Shown: in pieces, positions 1-15,419 of the stretch
How the letters are laid out: every line of letters begins with the position of its first letter
Numbering within the stretch: position 1 is the first letter of the stretch
Source: Acinetobacter pittii
Lineage (GTDB): Bacteria > Pseudomonadota > Gammaproteobacteria > Pseudomonadales > Moraxellaceae
Assembly: GCF_034064985.1 (NCBI RefSeq)
Contig: NZ_CP139249.1
Span: 3,162,001-3,226,000 of the forward strand
Length of the DNA: 64,000 bases
Direction: 5' to 3'
Translations under genes and position numbers: made by a program
Notes under the pieces: generated by a model
Database searches by the model: none
What the model was told of the DNA's origin: nothing
Seen by the model: the letters and a program-made list of their open reading frames with translations, nothing else

Positions 1-763
1 TACCCAAATGTACACCTTGTAAATATACATTCATTGCTTGAGTACTGTTGTTTTTAATTTCTAGTCCTGTTGTTTTTACAGAAATACCAGCATTAACATC
101 TAGATCACCCGTGGCATTAGCACCACGTACCATGATTTTGTCAAGTTTGATCGTACCACCGCCAGCAGCATCTTTAATACCAAGATTAGAGATATTTAAA
201 CCACCCTGCAAACTTGAATTCACTTTAATCATTGCACCTTGAGGAGCTGCACCTAACTGAATATTTGCCGTAATTTTACCTAAAGATAAATCTAAACCAG
301 TAATGATTTCTGTTGGTGCTGTTTCAGTGATACCACGAGTTGCTGTAGTTTCATTTACAGTACCAGAAGTACCAACACCAATTGAGCCAACATGCACATC
401 AACAGCACCAACCGTTGCAGCAACGTTTAAGAAAGCACCATTAGTACCAGAAGCACCATTCGTATCAATTGCTAAATTTAAAAGTGGATCAGTACCAGTT
501 TGCTTAAGAGTAATACCATTAATTGCGATCGCACCCGCAGTACCTGATGCACCTAAAATTCCTGTTGCAGTACCTAAACCATCATTATCATGTAAATATA
601 GTTTACTGATATTAATACCGTCAGTACCTAAAGCAATACCGATGTTAATACCATCTTGACCAGTAGCAGCACTAAGCGCAGCATCGTCCATTGACTGCAT
701 TGCCATTGCATTTGCGCTGATAGCTAAAGAAGAAACTAAAGCAAGTTTAGTAAACATTTTCAT
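1..763 (-). CDS. filA: FilA-like / DUF6160-type exported protein, C-terminus cut by window edge
   Basis: Reading leftward from ATG at 761-763, an open frame runs off the window edge, giving about 254 residues of a longer protein. It begins with a clear Sec signal peptide (basic start, hydrophobic core, cleavage probably after ANAMA near residue 21). The mature start contains the DDAALSAATGQDGI-type segment seen in FilA/DUF6160 proteins of Acinetobacter. The rest is Gly, Ala, Thr, Asn and Ile rich with alternating hydrophobic residues, as in beta-rich surface or fimbria-like proteins, and has no cysteine or membrane helix. A GGGAGAG ribosome site sits about 8 bases upstream. FilA is the first gene of a putative pilus-like operon (fil) in Acinetobacter; the following genes would lie left of this window. 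The family call is from recognition of the N-terminus; the function is not established. Confidence 0.62.
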   Translation of the reverse strand, partial: MKMFTKLALVSSLAISANAMAMQSMDDAALSAATGQDGINIGIALGTDGINISKLYLHDNDGLGTATGILGASGTAGAIAINGITLKQTGTDPLLNLAIDTNGASGTNGAFLNVAATVGAVDVHVGSIGVGTSGTVNETTATRGITETAPTEIITGLDLSLGKITANIQLGAAPQGAMIKVNSSLQGGLNISNLGIKDAAGGGTIKLDKIMVRGANATGDLDVNAGISVKTTGLEIKNNSTQAMNVYLQGVHLG

Positions 764-1119
764 TGAGCACTCTCCCAAGAGCATTTATTTTTTGACTTAA
801 CCACTCTCATTGTCTCAAATTGCATTTTTCTTTATATGGCAACCGAAACTTCCAATCCTTGAGTAGTTTTGCTTAGCAATTACTAAATTACATCTACGTT
901 AATTTTTGTTCAACTAGTGTTGTGCATTTTTTGCCAACTACCCGACAAACGGTACACTCAAGTTTTTCTATACAAACCTTGCTAAAAACAATAAATTTTA
1001 AGTTAAAATTTCGCTCACTTTATCAGCAAAAAAGTTTAGTACTTAAAAGACTTTCTCCTGATGAAGTACAACTTATAGTAAACTAACTACTCTCTCATTA
1101 AACACTCTTTTATTTAAAA
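764..1119. other. Intergenic region between divergent filA-like gene and pabB
   Basis: These 356 bases have no gene. They must carry the promoters of both divergent neighbours. On the minus strand a possible pair TTATTG / TATAGA with a 16-base spacer lies around 973-1000 and would give a long leader for the filA-like gene. On the plus strand I see no clear -35/-10 pair for pabB; TATAGT at 1074-1079 is the best -10 candidate. The region is very AT rich. No RNA gene or terminator was recognised. Confidence 0.5.
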
Positions 1120-2472
1120 ATGTCTCAGTTAAAGAAAAAAATCTCTTTATATAGTAAAAATGCTGCCGATATTTTAAAAAAATTAGATGGTTTAACTGGG
1201 CTTATTTATTTAAATGACAACAACAACCCAACTATTGGATTTCTTCCACAAGATTATATTATTATTCAAAATGAAAATTATTTAGAGTTTGAGCGCCAAA
1301 ATTTCAACGAATATAAAAATAGATCAAAATCAAATCAACTTTTAAATTTCATTCAATTTAAAGGAAATAATTTAAATAAAGATATTGAATCAACAACAAG
1401 TTTTATGGGTGGTTATATTGGTTTTATCAGCTATGATTTCAGTGCACATCAATTTATTAATGGACAAAATCATATACAACCTTCTCTATTCCTAGGCCAA
1501 TATCGATCTTTTTTAAAATATATAGATAATGATTGGTATTTTTTTAGTGATGAAGAAAATGCAATTGATCTATTCTCATATATTGAAAATAAAATAGAGA
1601 ATTTTGGTTCCAACAACTCTAAAAATACATTTGAATTAAAAACCACTATTCAACCAAGATGGTCTAAAAAACAATATTTCGATGCTTTCTATAAAATACA
1701 AGAATATATTAAGGCTGGAGATTGCTATCAAATTAATTTAACCCAAGAGTTTAAAGCTAAATTTTCAGGATCCTTATTAAATAAAGCTAAAGATTTATGG
1801 CAACTTACAAATGCTCCATATGCAGGTTATTTAAAATTAGATGATTTTGAATTATTAAGTTGCTCTCCCGAGCTTTTCATCGAGTTCAATCAAAATAAAC
1901 AAATTAAAACTAGACCTATTAAAGGCACAATGCCTCGCTATGAGAATACAGAAAAAGATTTTATTTCTAAACAAACCTTAAAAAACTCTCAAAAAGACCA
2001 GGCAGAAAACGTGATGATTGTCGATTTATTACGTAATGATTTGAGCATTTATGCCAATACAGGATCTGTAAAAACAACAAAATTATTCGAGATTGAAAGT
2101 TTTAATCAAGTACATCATATGGTAAGCGAGATCGTTGCGACCCTTAAAGATGATATTAATCCTATGCAAATGCTGCTCTCTGCCTTACCAGGAGGTTCAA
2201 TCACAGGAGCTCCCAAAATTCGGGCAATGCAGATCATTGAAGAGTTAGAGGAATCAGCAAGAGGTGCATATTGCGGGACATTGGGTTACTTCAATTTTAA
2301 TGGAACTGGCCGCTGGAATATTCTCATCCGTAGTTTTCAACAATATCAGAATCAGCTCTCTTTATGGGCAGGTGGGGGTATTACGATTGCATCAAATGCA
2401 GAAGCAGAATATCAAGAAAGTCTTGATAAAGTCTCTGCTATGCTGAACTTGATGAACAGCACAGCAGAGTAA
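1120..2472 (+). CDS. pabB: Aminodeoxychorismate synthase component I
   Basis: A 450-residue chorismate-utilising enzyme that converts chorismate plus ammonia to 4-amino-4-deoxychorismate for p-aminobenzoate and folate synthesis; it normally works with the glutaminase PabA, which is not in this window. The C-terminal two thirds is the chorismate-binding domain: IKAGDCYQINLTQEF near residue 200, PIKGTMPR near residue 267 with the lysine typical of PabB-type enzymes, LPGGSITGAPKIRAM near residue 355, and a final GTGRWNILIRSF segment. The N-terminal part is a poorly conserved anthranilate-synthase-like domain. PabB rather than TrpE is favoured by the PIKGT motif. The first roughly 600 bases are much more AT rich than neighbouring genes. 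It stands alone and converges on hisC with only 3 bases between stop codons. Confidence 0.88.
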   Translation: MSQLKKKISLYSKNAADILKKLDGLTGLIYLNDNNNPTIGFLPQDYIIIQNENYLEFERQNFNEYKNRSKSNQLLNFIQFKGNNLNKDIESTTSFMGGYIGFISYDFSAHQFINGQNHIQPSLFLGQYRSFLKYIDNDWYFFSDEENAIDLFSYIENKIENFGSNNSKNTFELKTTIQPRWSKKQYFDAFYKIQEYIKAGDCYQINLTQEFKAKFSGSLLNKAKDLWQLTNAPYAGYLKLDDFELLSCSPELFIEFNQNKQIKTRPIKGTMPRYENTEKDFISKQTLKNSQKDQAENVMIVDLLRNDLSIYANTGSVKTTKLFEIESFNQVHHMVSEIVATLKDDINPMQMLLSALPGGSITGAPKIRAMQIIEELEESARGAYCGTLGYFNFNGTGRWNILIRSFQQYQNQLSLWAGGGITIASNAEAEYQESLDKVSAMLNLMNSTAE

Positions 2473-2475
2473 AAT

Positions 2476-3561
2476 TTAGAGAATATCTTCTTTTAATGTC
2501 TGTACTAAACGCTCATTTTGCTCATCAGTTCCTACAGTAATTCGCAAGAATTGATTAATACGAGGCTTATTGAAATAGCGCACAATAATGCCCTGATCAC
2601 GTAATTGCTGTGCAAGCTGACCTGCATCATGCGATGAATGTGAAGCAAAAATAAAGTTTGCTTTAGAAGGTAAAACTTTAAAGCTCAAAGCAGTTAATTC
2701 ATCTACTAGCTTTTCACGACTAGAAATAACTTTTTGACATTGTTCTTCAAAATAAGTTTGATCTTCAAAAGAGGCTACCGCTGCTGCAATTGCAAAACGA
2801 TCAATAGGATATGAGTTAAAACTATTTTTGACAGCTTCAAGTGCAGCAATTAAATGAGACTGAGCAATCGCGAAGCCAACGCGTAAACCCGCAAGAGAGC
2901 GAGATTTTGAAGTTGTTTGGCACACAACCAGATTCTCATAGCGATTTACTAAACTCACAGCGGATTCTGCACCAAAATCAACATAAGCTTCATCAATCAC
3001 CACCACTCGATCTGGGTTAGCTTTTAAAATTTTTTCAATTTCTGCTAAGCCTAGTGCAATACTTGTTGGTGCATTAGGATTCGTAATAATAACCCCCCCA
3101 TTTGGCTGCACATAATCCTTAACGTCTATCTCAAAATTATCATTGAGTGGAATTTCTTTAGTTTTTGTTCCAAAGAACTGACTATAAACTGGATAAAAAC
3201 TATAAGTGATATCTGGATAAAGAATTGGTTCATCTTGAAGAAAAAATGCTTTAAAAATATGAGCAAGCACTTCATCTGAGCCATTACCAACAAAAACTTG
3301 TGAAACGTCAATATTCTGTTGCTTAGCAATCGCATGTTTTAATGCCGTAGCATCTGGATCTGGATATAAACGCAATGCATCAGCCTGATGAGTTAAAACA
3401 GCTTGAACTGCTTCAACTACTTTTGGTGATGGCGGATATGGATTTTCATTTGTATTGAGTTTCAATAAATTCTGAATTTTAGGCTGTTCACCAGGAACAT
3501 AAGGCTCTAACTCACGAACTTCTGGACTCCAAAAGCGCATTTGTGCTGTAGATAAAGTCAT
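2476..3561 (-). CDS. hisC: Histidinol-phosphate aminotransferase
   Basis: A 361-residue fold-type I PLP aminotransferase for step 7 of histidine biosynthesis (imidazole acetol phosphate to L-histidinol phosphate). Seen in the sequence: [14 protein letters not shown] near residue 35, the ITNPNAPTS cofactor-ring segment, [10 protein letters not shown], and the PLP-lysine motif [16 protein letters not shown] near residue 217. Length fits HisC. It is the last gene of the ibaG-murA-hisG-hisD-hisC block; this order also occurs in Pseudomonas. A terminator-like hairpin separates it from hisD, so its transcription may be reduced relative to hisD. HisC-type enzymes can also act on phenylalanine or tyrosine precursors, but the his context favours the histidine role. 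Confidence 0.92.
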   Translation of the reverse strand: MTLSTAQMRFWSPEVRELEPYVPGEQPKIQNLLKLNTNENPYPPSPKVVEAVQAVLTHQADALRLYPDPDATALKHAIAKQQNIDVSQVFVGNGSDEVLAHIFKAFFLQDEPILYPDITYSFYPVYSQFFGTKTKEIPLNDNFEIDVKDYVQPNGGVIITNPNAPTSIALGLAEIEKILKANPDRVVVIDEAYVDFGAESAVSLVNRYENLVVCQTTSKSRSLAGLRVGFAIAQSHLIAALEAVKNSFNSYPIDRFAIAAAVASFEDQTYFEEQCQKVISSREKLVDELTALSFKVLPSKANFIFASHSSHDAGQLAQQLRDQGIIVRYFNKPRINQFLRITVGTDEQNERLVQTLKEDIL

Positions 3562-3570
3562 GGTCTTATC

Positions 3571-3598
3571 TCAAAAAAGGGCTGAAATTCAGCCCTGA
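3571..3598 (-). terminator. Terminator-like hairpin between hisD and hisC
   Basis: On the minus strand the RNA would read AGGGCUG, loop AAUUU, CAGCCCU, followed directly by six U. This is a 7-bp stem that can extend inward, with the U-run typical of intrinsic termination. It lies 36 bases after the hisD stop and just before the hisC start, inside what looks like one operon. It could act as a partial terminator or as an attenuation-like control on hisC. Confidence 0.7.
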
Positions 3599-3630
3599 GT
3601 AATAATTAAAAAACTATAAGGCTTATAAGC

Positions 3631-4920
3631 TTATTGATAACGATAGCGAGCTGAGCGTGCATGGGCATCTAAGTTCTCTTGGACAGCTAATATGTCAGCT
3701 GTCTTAGCTAACGATTTGACTCCATCTTTCGAACACATAATTAAGCTCGAACGTTTTTGGAAATCATAAACACCTAATGGAGAAGAAAAACGAGCCGTTC
3801 CAGACGTTGGTAATACATGATTTGGACCTGCACAATAGTCACCGATTGCTTCAGGTGTATAACGACCCATGAAAATTGCTCCAGCGTGACGAATATCTTC
3901 ACTCATAGCCTCGGCATCATCTAAGCAAAGTTCCAAATGTTCTGGTGCAACTTGGTTAATCAATTCAATTGCTTCTGCACGGTTTTTGACTAATACCAAA
4001 GCACCACGGTTTTCAATTGAAGTTCGAGCAATATCTGCCTTTGGCAATTCATTTAAATGCTTTTCAATTGCCAACTCGACTGCATTAAGCAAAGCTTCAT
4101 CAGGAGTAATAAAAATTGCTTGAGCAACTGTGTCATGTTCAGCCTGAGATAAAACATCCATAGCTAACCAATCTGCATTATTTTCACCTTCTGCATATAC
4201 TAAAATTTCAGAAGGTCCAGCAATCATATCAATACCGACCTGACCAAATACAGCGCGTTTGGCAGCTGCGACAAAACGATTTCCAGGACCAGTAATTTTA
4301 TCTACGGGTGGAATGGTCTGAGTACCATAAGCAAGAGCTGCTACAGCTTGAGCTCCCCCAATGGTGAATACTCGACTCACTCCTGCAAGGTAAGCTGCCG
4401 CTAGAACCAATGGATTTAGTTCACCGTTTGGGGCAGGAACAACCATAATAATTTCAGGTACACCTGCAACGTGGGCTGGTACAGCATTCATTAAAACTGA
4501 AGATGGATAAGAAGCTAAACCGCCTGGTACATAAATACCGACACGGTCTAGAGGTGTCACTTTTTGTCCTAATGTATTGCCCAAATCATCTATATAAGTC
4601 CAGCTATCTTGTTTCTGAGCTTCATGAAATGTACGAATACGAGCTGCTGCTAACTGAAGAGCATCGCGAATTTCTGGATTTAAATTATCAAAAGCAGTTT
4701 TAAGTTCTTGTTGAGATAATTCTAAATCTGAGAATTGATGCGCTGGATGTCGATCGAACTGTTGAGTGAGCTTTAAAACATGATCATCACCATGCTGACG
4801 AACATCAGCAATAATTTGATCTACTGTTTGCACTAAATTAAGATCATTTACAGTTTCAAATGCTAAAAGCTCAGCAAAAACCTGTTTGAAGTTCTGATCT
4901 TGAGTCGATAAACGTCGCAT
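3631..4920 (-). CDS. hisD: Histidinol dehydrogenase
   Basis: This zinc enzyme performs the last two NAD-dependent steps of histidine synthesis, histidinol to histidine. The chosen ATG at 4918-4920 gives a 429-residue MRRLSTQ protein of usual HisD length; an in-frame upstream start at 4953 would add 11 residues with no homology value. Seen in order: GIYVPGGLASYPSSVLMNAVPA near residue 125, GPGNRFVAAAKR, GPSEILVYAEG near residue 250, the EHLELCLDDAE segment carrying a conserved Glu-His, and GPNHVLPTSGTARF near residue 360. It follows hisG after about 106 bases, a larger gap than others in this operon, and is followed by the hairpin before hisC. Confidence 0.93.
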   Translation of the reverse strand: MRRLSTQDQNFKQVFAELLAFETVNDLNLVQTVDQIIADVRQHGDDHVLKLTQQFDRHPAHQFSDLELSQQELKTAFDNLNPEIRDALQLAAARIRTFHEAQKQDSWTYIDDLGNTLGQKVTPLDRVGIYVPGGLASYPSSVLMNAVPAHVAGVPEIIMVVPAPNGELNPLVLAAAYLAGVSRVFTIGGAQAVAALAYGTQTIPPVDKITGPGNRFVAAAKRAVFGQVGIDMIAGPSEILVYAEGENNADWLAMDVLSQAEHDTVAQAIFITPDEALLNAVELAIEKHLNELPKADIARTSIENRGALVLVKNRAEAIELINQVAPEHLELCLDDAEAMSEDIRHAGAIFMGRYTPEAIGDYCAGPNHVLPTSGTARFSSPLGVYDFQKRSSLIMCSKDGVKSLAKTADILAVQENLDAHARSARYRYQ

Positions 4921-5026
4921 CAATTTACCCACAAGGCGAAAAAGAAAAACCAAGTTTACTCTTTTTCTAAGCGCTTGTGGGCATCATCTGAAGCAACTAT
5001 CACAAAAGCGTGATGGGAAATTGCTT

Positions 5027-6972
<1,946 letters not shown>

Positions 6973-7224
6973 TTAAGCTCCGAAAAGGCTTGCTTTACGC
7001 CATTCATCTTTGGTCATTGCACGAATTGTTACCGCATGAACTTCGCCACTTGCAATATAAGTATTTAATGGTGCATAAACTAATTGTTGGCGAGCAACAG
7101 TACGCTTACCGTCAAATTGATCATCCACAATACGGAGGTCAAATTTTCCGGCCTGTCCGCTCACCGCTACTTCCGCTTCAGGGAAAGCTTCTTTTAAAAT
7201 TTGAGTGAGCTGTTCACTATTCAT
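6973..7224 (-). CDS. ibaG: BolA-family protein IbaG
   Basis: Small BolA-fold protein of 83 residues from the ATG at 7222-7224 (MNSEQLTQILKEAFP); an in-frame upstream start at 7242 would add 6 residues. The family helix-turn-helix-like core is visible as DLRIVDDQFDGKRTVARQQLVYAPL followed by the C-terminal EVHAVTIRAMTKDEW, with the conserved His that binds iron-sulfur clusters with monothiol glutaredoxins. In E. coli ibaG (yrbA) lies directly before murA exactly as here. The likely role is iron-sulfur trafficking with GrxD and acid-stress response; this is family knowledge. It follows the hpf terminator and probably starts the ibaG-murA-his transcription unit. Confidence 0.85.
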   Translation of the reverse strand: MNSEQLTQILKEAFPEAEVAVSGQAGKFDLRIVDDQFDGKRTVARQQLVYAPLNTYIASGEVHAVTIRAMTKDEWRKASLFGA

Positions 7225-7314
7225 TGCAAAGACCTCTGACACAACCTAAGGTGTAAAACGAAGTATTTTACTATAACTTTTTCAAAGAATTCAGTACGTG
7301 TTTATATTTTATCA

Positions 7315-7346
7315 ATAAAAAAGAGGCTATCTTTCAAGCCTCTTCT
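7315..7346 (-). terminator. Rho-independent terminator of rpoN-hpf
   Basis: On the minus strand AAGAGGCU, an 8-base loop, AGCCUCUU are followed by a U-rich run (UUUUAUUG). It lies just after the hpf stop and separates rpoN-hpf from ibaG. Confidence 0.85.
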
Positions 7347-7362
7347 AATTACATAAAACTTA

Positions 7363-7701
7363 TTAAATAGAAACAGCAACTTGCGAATAAGTACACTGCA
7401 TTTTCCGATATTTTAATAATTGTTTTTTTAATTTTTCAGTTAGTTTTTTAATTGAAGTATACATATCATCAGCAGCTGCCTGAGCAAATAACTCAATTCC
7501 AGGCAATCTTACAATAGCCTCTGCAACATGGTTTGAACTACCTTTATGAGAGCGCTTATCAATTTGATGATCTTTTGTTAATTTAATCTGCATACTATTC
7601 ACCTGATCTAGATGCTTCGTTAACTGATTAAACTTTGATTTAATATTTTCTTCTATAGCTGGTGTAATTGCTAAATGATGTCCACGAATCGTTATTTGCA
7701 T
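7363..7701 (-). CDS. hpf: Ribosome hibernation promoting factor (short form)
   Basis: Small ribosome-binding protein that stabilises inactive 70S or 100S ribosomes in stationary phase. The ATG at 7699-7701 is preceded by GGUGAGGG and gives 112 residues, MQITIRGHHLAITPAIEENI onward, which is the short HPF/YfiA form; the in-frame extension up to 7782 has no family support. The alternating basic and acidic beta-alpha core (KLTKDHQIDKRS, then EAIVRLPGIELFAQAAADDMY) is typical. It lies immediately downstream of rpoN as in most gammaproteobacteria, but the ptsN-rapZ-ptsO genes that usually follow are absent here. Confidence 0.9.
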   Translation of the reverse strand: MQITIRGHHLAITPAIEENIKSKFNQLTKHLDQVNSMQIKLTKDHQIDKRSHKGSSNHVAEAIVRLPGIELFAQAAADDMYTSIKKLTEKLKKQLLKYRKMQCTYSQVAVSI

Positions 7702-7868
7702 AATTCTATCCCTCACCTTTTTTAGGTTATCTAAAGAAGAACTAAAACGATTTAATGCTATCAAAAAGAAAACTTGGGACAATTAAACCATTTTAGTTAC
7801 TCTCTTGGTGAAAATGAAATTTCATTATTTCGTCATAATGAATCTCTAGAATAGCCATACTTCAAAAT

Positions 7869-9317
7869 TCAGATCAAGACTTTTCTTTCAGACGACGAAG
7901 GAATATGTAACGATTCTCGATATTTTGCGACCGTTCTTCGAGCCACTTCGATTCCCTCATCCTTTAACAATGTAGCAATTACATTATCTGACAAAGGTTT
8001 ACGTGGATTTTCGTTTGCGACTAGTTTCTTAATCATTGCCCGAATTGCGGTGGAAGAGGCCTCTCCTCCTGCTGTTGTTCCTACATGGCTAGAGAAAAAA
8101 TATTTCAGCTCAAATAGACCACGAGGCGTAAGCATATATTTATTTGTAGTTACACGAGAAACTGTAGATTCATGCAATTCGACTTCTTCTGCCACATCTC
8201 GAAGAACTAGCGGCTTCATTGCTTCAGGACCTATCTCCAAAAAGGCTTTTTGATGCTCCACAATACAAGAAGCTACTTTTAATAATGTTTTATGCCTTTC
8301 ATCAATGCTTTTGATAAAGTTTTTCGCCTCAAGCATTTGATTACGCAAATATAAATTATCCTCACTCTGATCTGCTCTACGAATCATACTAGAGTAAAAA
8401 GAATTAATTCTTAATTTAGGAAGTACATCGGGGTTTAGCTGAACCTGCCAATGTAAATCTTTTTTTGAAACCACCACATCTGGAATTTGATAATCAGATT
8501 CTTGCTTATCAAAATCCATACCAGGATATGGTTTTAATGTCTTTAAAAGATCGATTGCAAATTTTAGTTGGTCTCTCGTTAGGCCCGTTTGTTTGAGTAA
8601 CTTATTTAAGTCATTTGCTATTAAAAGCTCATAATGCTGCAATAAGCTTTTCGCCTCGCTTAAATACTCAATATCTTTTGGTAGAAATTCAAGCTGTACC
8701 TTTAAGCATTCTGCTAAATTACGTGAACCAATCCCTAATGGATCAAGACGTTGAATATGCTTCAAAACAACGAAAACTTCATCCTCTTCAATCTCTTCCT
8801 CAATATCCATTTCATTTAGCAATTGTTGTGCTGCTAAAATTATTTCTTCTATTTCAGCATCTAAGAAACCTTTATCATCTAATGCATCAACAATACAATA
8901 AGCAATTAATTGATCTATTTTAGAGAAATGCAAAAGATTAACTTGCTCTAAAATGTGTTCCTTCAGAGATAATTGAACTTGGCGATTATCCTCTCGTTCT
9001 TCAAATTCTGGAGTAGCTAAAGCCGTTGATTGATGTGTATAAACATCATCCCACTCGGTATCGACTGGCAAATCATCAGGCAAATGGTTTGCATTTAGTT
9101 CAGTTGTTAAATCATCTGATTCTTTACTTTCTAATGTAGTCAGGCTTTCCGTTAACGACTCTTCTTCTATTTTTTCAAGTAAAGGATTACTATCTAATTG
9201 AATCTGAATTTCCTGTTCTAACTCTAAACTAGAAAGTTGTAATAAACGAATTGCCTGCTGCAATTGAGGTGTTAACGATAGAGAATTCGCAACTTTCAAT
9301 CCAACAGATAATTTCAT
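7869..9317 (-). CDS. rpoN: RNA polymerase sigma-54 factor
   Basis: Alternative sigma factor that recognises -24/-12 promoters and needs AAA+ enhancer-binding activators. The ATG at 9315-9317 gives 482 residues starting MKLSVGLKVANSL. Region I is Gln/Leu rich (LTPQLQQAIRLLQLSSLELEQEI, residues about 13-35) and binds the activator. An acidic linker at residues about 50-110 is followed by the core-binding domain, a helix-turn-helix near residue 370 (VAEEVELHESTVSRVTTNKYM) and the RpoN box ARRTVAKYRE close to the C-terminus. It leads the rpoN-hpf unit. Unlike E. coli, lptB is not upstream; the 3' end of an rRNA operon is. Confidence 0.95.
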   Translation of the reverse strand: MKLSVGLKVANSLSLTPQLQQAIRLLQLSSLELEQEIQIQLDSNPLLEKIEEESLTESLTTLESKESDDLTTELNANHLPDDLPVDTEWDDVYTHQSTALATPEFEEREDNRQVQLSLKEHILEQVNLLHFSKIDQLIAYCIVDALDDKGFLDAEIEEIILAAQQLLNEMDIEEEIEEDEVFVVLKHIQRLDPLGIGSRNLAECLKVQLEFLPKDIEYLSEAKSLLQHYELLIANDLNKLLKQTGLTRDQLKFAIDLLKTLKPYPGMDFDKQESDYQIPDVVVSKKDLHWQVQLNPDVLPKLRINSFYSSMIRRADQSEDNLYLRNQMLEAKNFIKSIDERHKTLLKVASCIVEHQKAFLEIGPEAMKPLVLRDVAEEVELHESTVSRVTTNKYMLTPRGLFELKYFFSSHVGTTAGGEASSTAIRAMIKKLVANENPRKPLSDNVIATLLKDEGIEVARRTVAKYRESLHIPSSSERKVLI

Positions 9318-9640
9318 ATATTTTAACTTCCATAAAACAAGCAAAAATCATGCCTATTCAATATTTATAACATATAGTCTCTATTTGTCCTACATATCCA
9401 ACTGAAATTTTTAGAAGAAAAAATAGTTTTTTCCAATTACAGACATAACTTTATTAAATTAATTCTATAGAACATGGTTCCCAACAAGATAGACACAAAA
9501 TCTTCTTATAAGAATTTAATTAGAAGGGACTAATCCTCTTCTAATTTTATTTAATAAAATACTCTTTCTTTCTACAGTTTTTCATTAAATTATAAAATTT
9601 AAATCCATAAATCTAATTTAGATTTTTAATTATTTTTCTA
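9318..9640. other. AT-rich gap between rpoN and the rRNA operon terminator
   Basis: About 320 bases without a convincing gene. They should contain the rpoN promoter (read leftward), but I could not pick a clear -35/-10 pair. The notable element is the strong inverted repeat at 9518-9546, described separately. Confidence 0.6.
9518..9546. repeat. Imperfect inverted repeat upstream of rpoN
   Basis: AATTAGAAGGGA, loop CTAA, TCCTCTTCTAATT: a 12-bp stem with one bulged base. Read on the plus strand it is followed by a short T-run (TTTTATTT), so it resembles a rightward terminator although no rightward gene precedes it. On the minus strand it would be a leader hairpin before rpoN or a backup structure behind the rRNA terminator. 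Confidence 0.6.
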
Positions 9641-9683
9641 ATAATAAAAAAACACCCCCATTCATTGGAACGGGGGTGTTTAG
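9641..9683 (-). terminator. rRNA operon terminator
   Basis: The minus-strand RNA forms AACACCCCC / GGGGGUGUU with a loop of about 12 bases, followed by a long U-run. A strong GC stem plus U tract directly after 5S marks the end of the rRNA operon. Confidence 0.92.
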
Positions 9684-9690
9684 AATAATG

Positions 9691-9805
9691 AGCTGGCGAT
9701 GACTTACTCTCACATGGGTAACCCCACACTACCATCAGCGCTAAGAGGTTTCACTTCTGAGTTCGGGAAGGGATCAGGTGGTTCACTCTTGCTATGGTCG
9801 CCAGC
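9691..9805 (-). rRNA. rrf: 5S ribosomal RNA
   Basis: About 115 bases with the family ends pairing as GCUGGCGACC / GUCAUCGCCAGC and the conserved internal CCCGAACUCAGAAGUGAAAC segment readable on the minus strand. Positioned between 23S and the operon terminator. Ends are by homology and could shift by 1-2 bases. Confidence 0.93.
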
Positions 9806-9979
9806 ACAACTGTTTATGGATACTTGCTTCGTTTTATTCACTGTGTGATACGTTGCGTTTTCCAAATCTTTACAGACGGGCTGATTGAATCTGATTTTGT
9901 TCATTTTAGCTAAGCGTTTAACTAAATCAAGTTGCTTTGCATGTTTATGAATCGATTGATGCTTCACATACAACTGCTT

Positions 9980-12889
<2,910 letters not shown>

Positions 12890-12894
<5 letters not shown>

Positions 12895-13241
12895 GTCGTC
12901 AACACCTACAAGTGAGTGTTGTCCGTGCGATTCTTCATCGCTACTATCTGTTGTCTGTGTACTTAAACACTGTACAGCTTCAATCTAAATTCATATACCA
13001 AAACGCTTGATTCAGTTAATTTGCTAGTTCTCAATCAACTCCAAGATCAGAATTACTTCCTCTCTTTTTGTTATTGAGTGAACAATTTATTTCAGACTCA
13101 ATTTTGCCAATCTGTTAATGAATAAACATGCCTTCGTCAGGTCATGCTTAATACCGTGATACTTAAATCACAGAAGTTAATAAACCAAGATCTTAAAATC
13201 TCTATTTACTAATTTCTGTAATCCGAACTTCTCTTAAGTTC
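12890..13241 (-). other. 16S-23S spacer, 23S-proximal part
   Basis: About 350 bases between 23S and tRNA-Ala with no further gene. The minus strand contains UUGUUCACUCAAUAAC around 13070-13085, which resembles a boxA-type antitermination signal ahead of 23S; this is a weak match. The rest holds precursor sequence. Confidence 0.5.
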
Positions 13242-13317
13242 TGGTGGAGACTAGGAGAGTCGAACTCCTGACCTCCTGCGTGCAAAGCAGGCGCTCTACC
13301 AACTAAGCTAAGTCCCC
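13242..13317 (-). tRNA. tRNA-Ala (anticodon TGC)
   Basis: A 76-base cloverleaf on the minus strand: GGGGACU / AGUCUCC acceptor stem, anticodon loop TTTGCAC with a CCTGC / GCAGG anticodon stem, GTTCGACTC T-loop and an encoded CCA end. Located in the 16S-23S spacer, as usual for this isoacceptor. Confidence 0.97.
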
Positions 13318-13372
13318 AGCTTACATCATCAGTCATGTATCTTTTATCTATAACTTCAACTAGTCAAAGTCA

Positions 13373-13449
<77 letters not shown>

Positions 13450-13462
13450 TCAGATACATCTA

Positions 13463-15216
<1,754 letters not shown>

Positions 15217-15256
15217 GATCTTCTTCCTGGTTCGTCACCAGCAAGCTAGGTCGGCT

Positions 15257-15284
15257 ATATTACTCTTAATCTCTTAAAAGTCAA
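15257..15284 (-). promoter_or_regulatory. rRNA operon promoter P2
   Basis: Minus-strand TTGACT (15279-15284) and TAATAT (15257-15262) are separated by 16 bases and followed by a GC-containing discriminator (AGCCGACC). It lies about 210 bases before 16S and downstream of P1, matching the tandem P1/P2 design of gammaproteobacterial rRNA operons. Confidence 0.8.
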
Positions 15285-15419
15285 CAGGTAATTTCGATAT
15301 TTTTAAAACTTATTCTCAAAACCAACTTACCATCAAATTCATCACTTAAAGCAACCAATCTAATCACAAGTAACTGTTTTTCAACAAGTTTCTATCTGCA
15401 TCACCGCCGATGGATGTGC

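Noticed and set aside
48-659. Plus-strand open frames inside the filA-like gene
   Set aside because: Pro/Ser/Val-rich translation is the complement of a Gly/Thr/Asn-rich coding strand.
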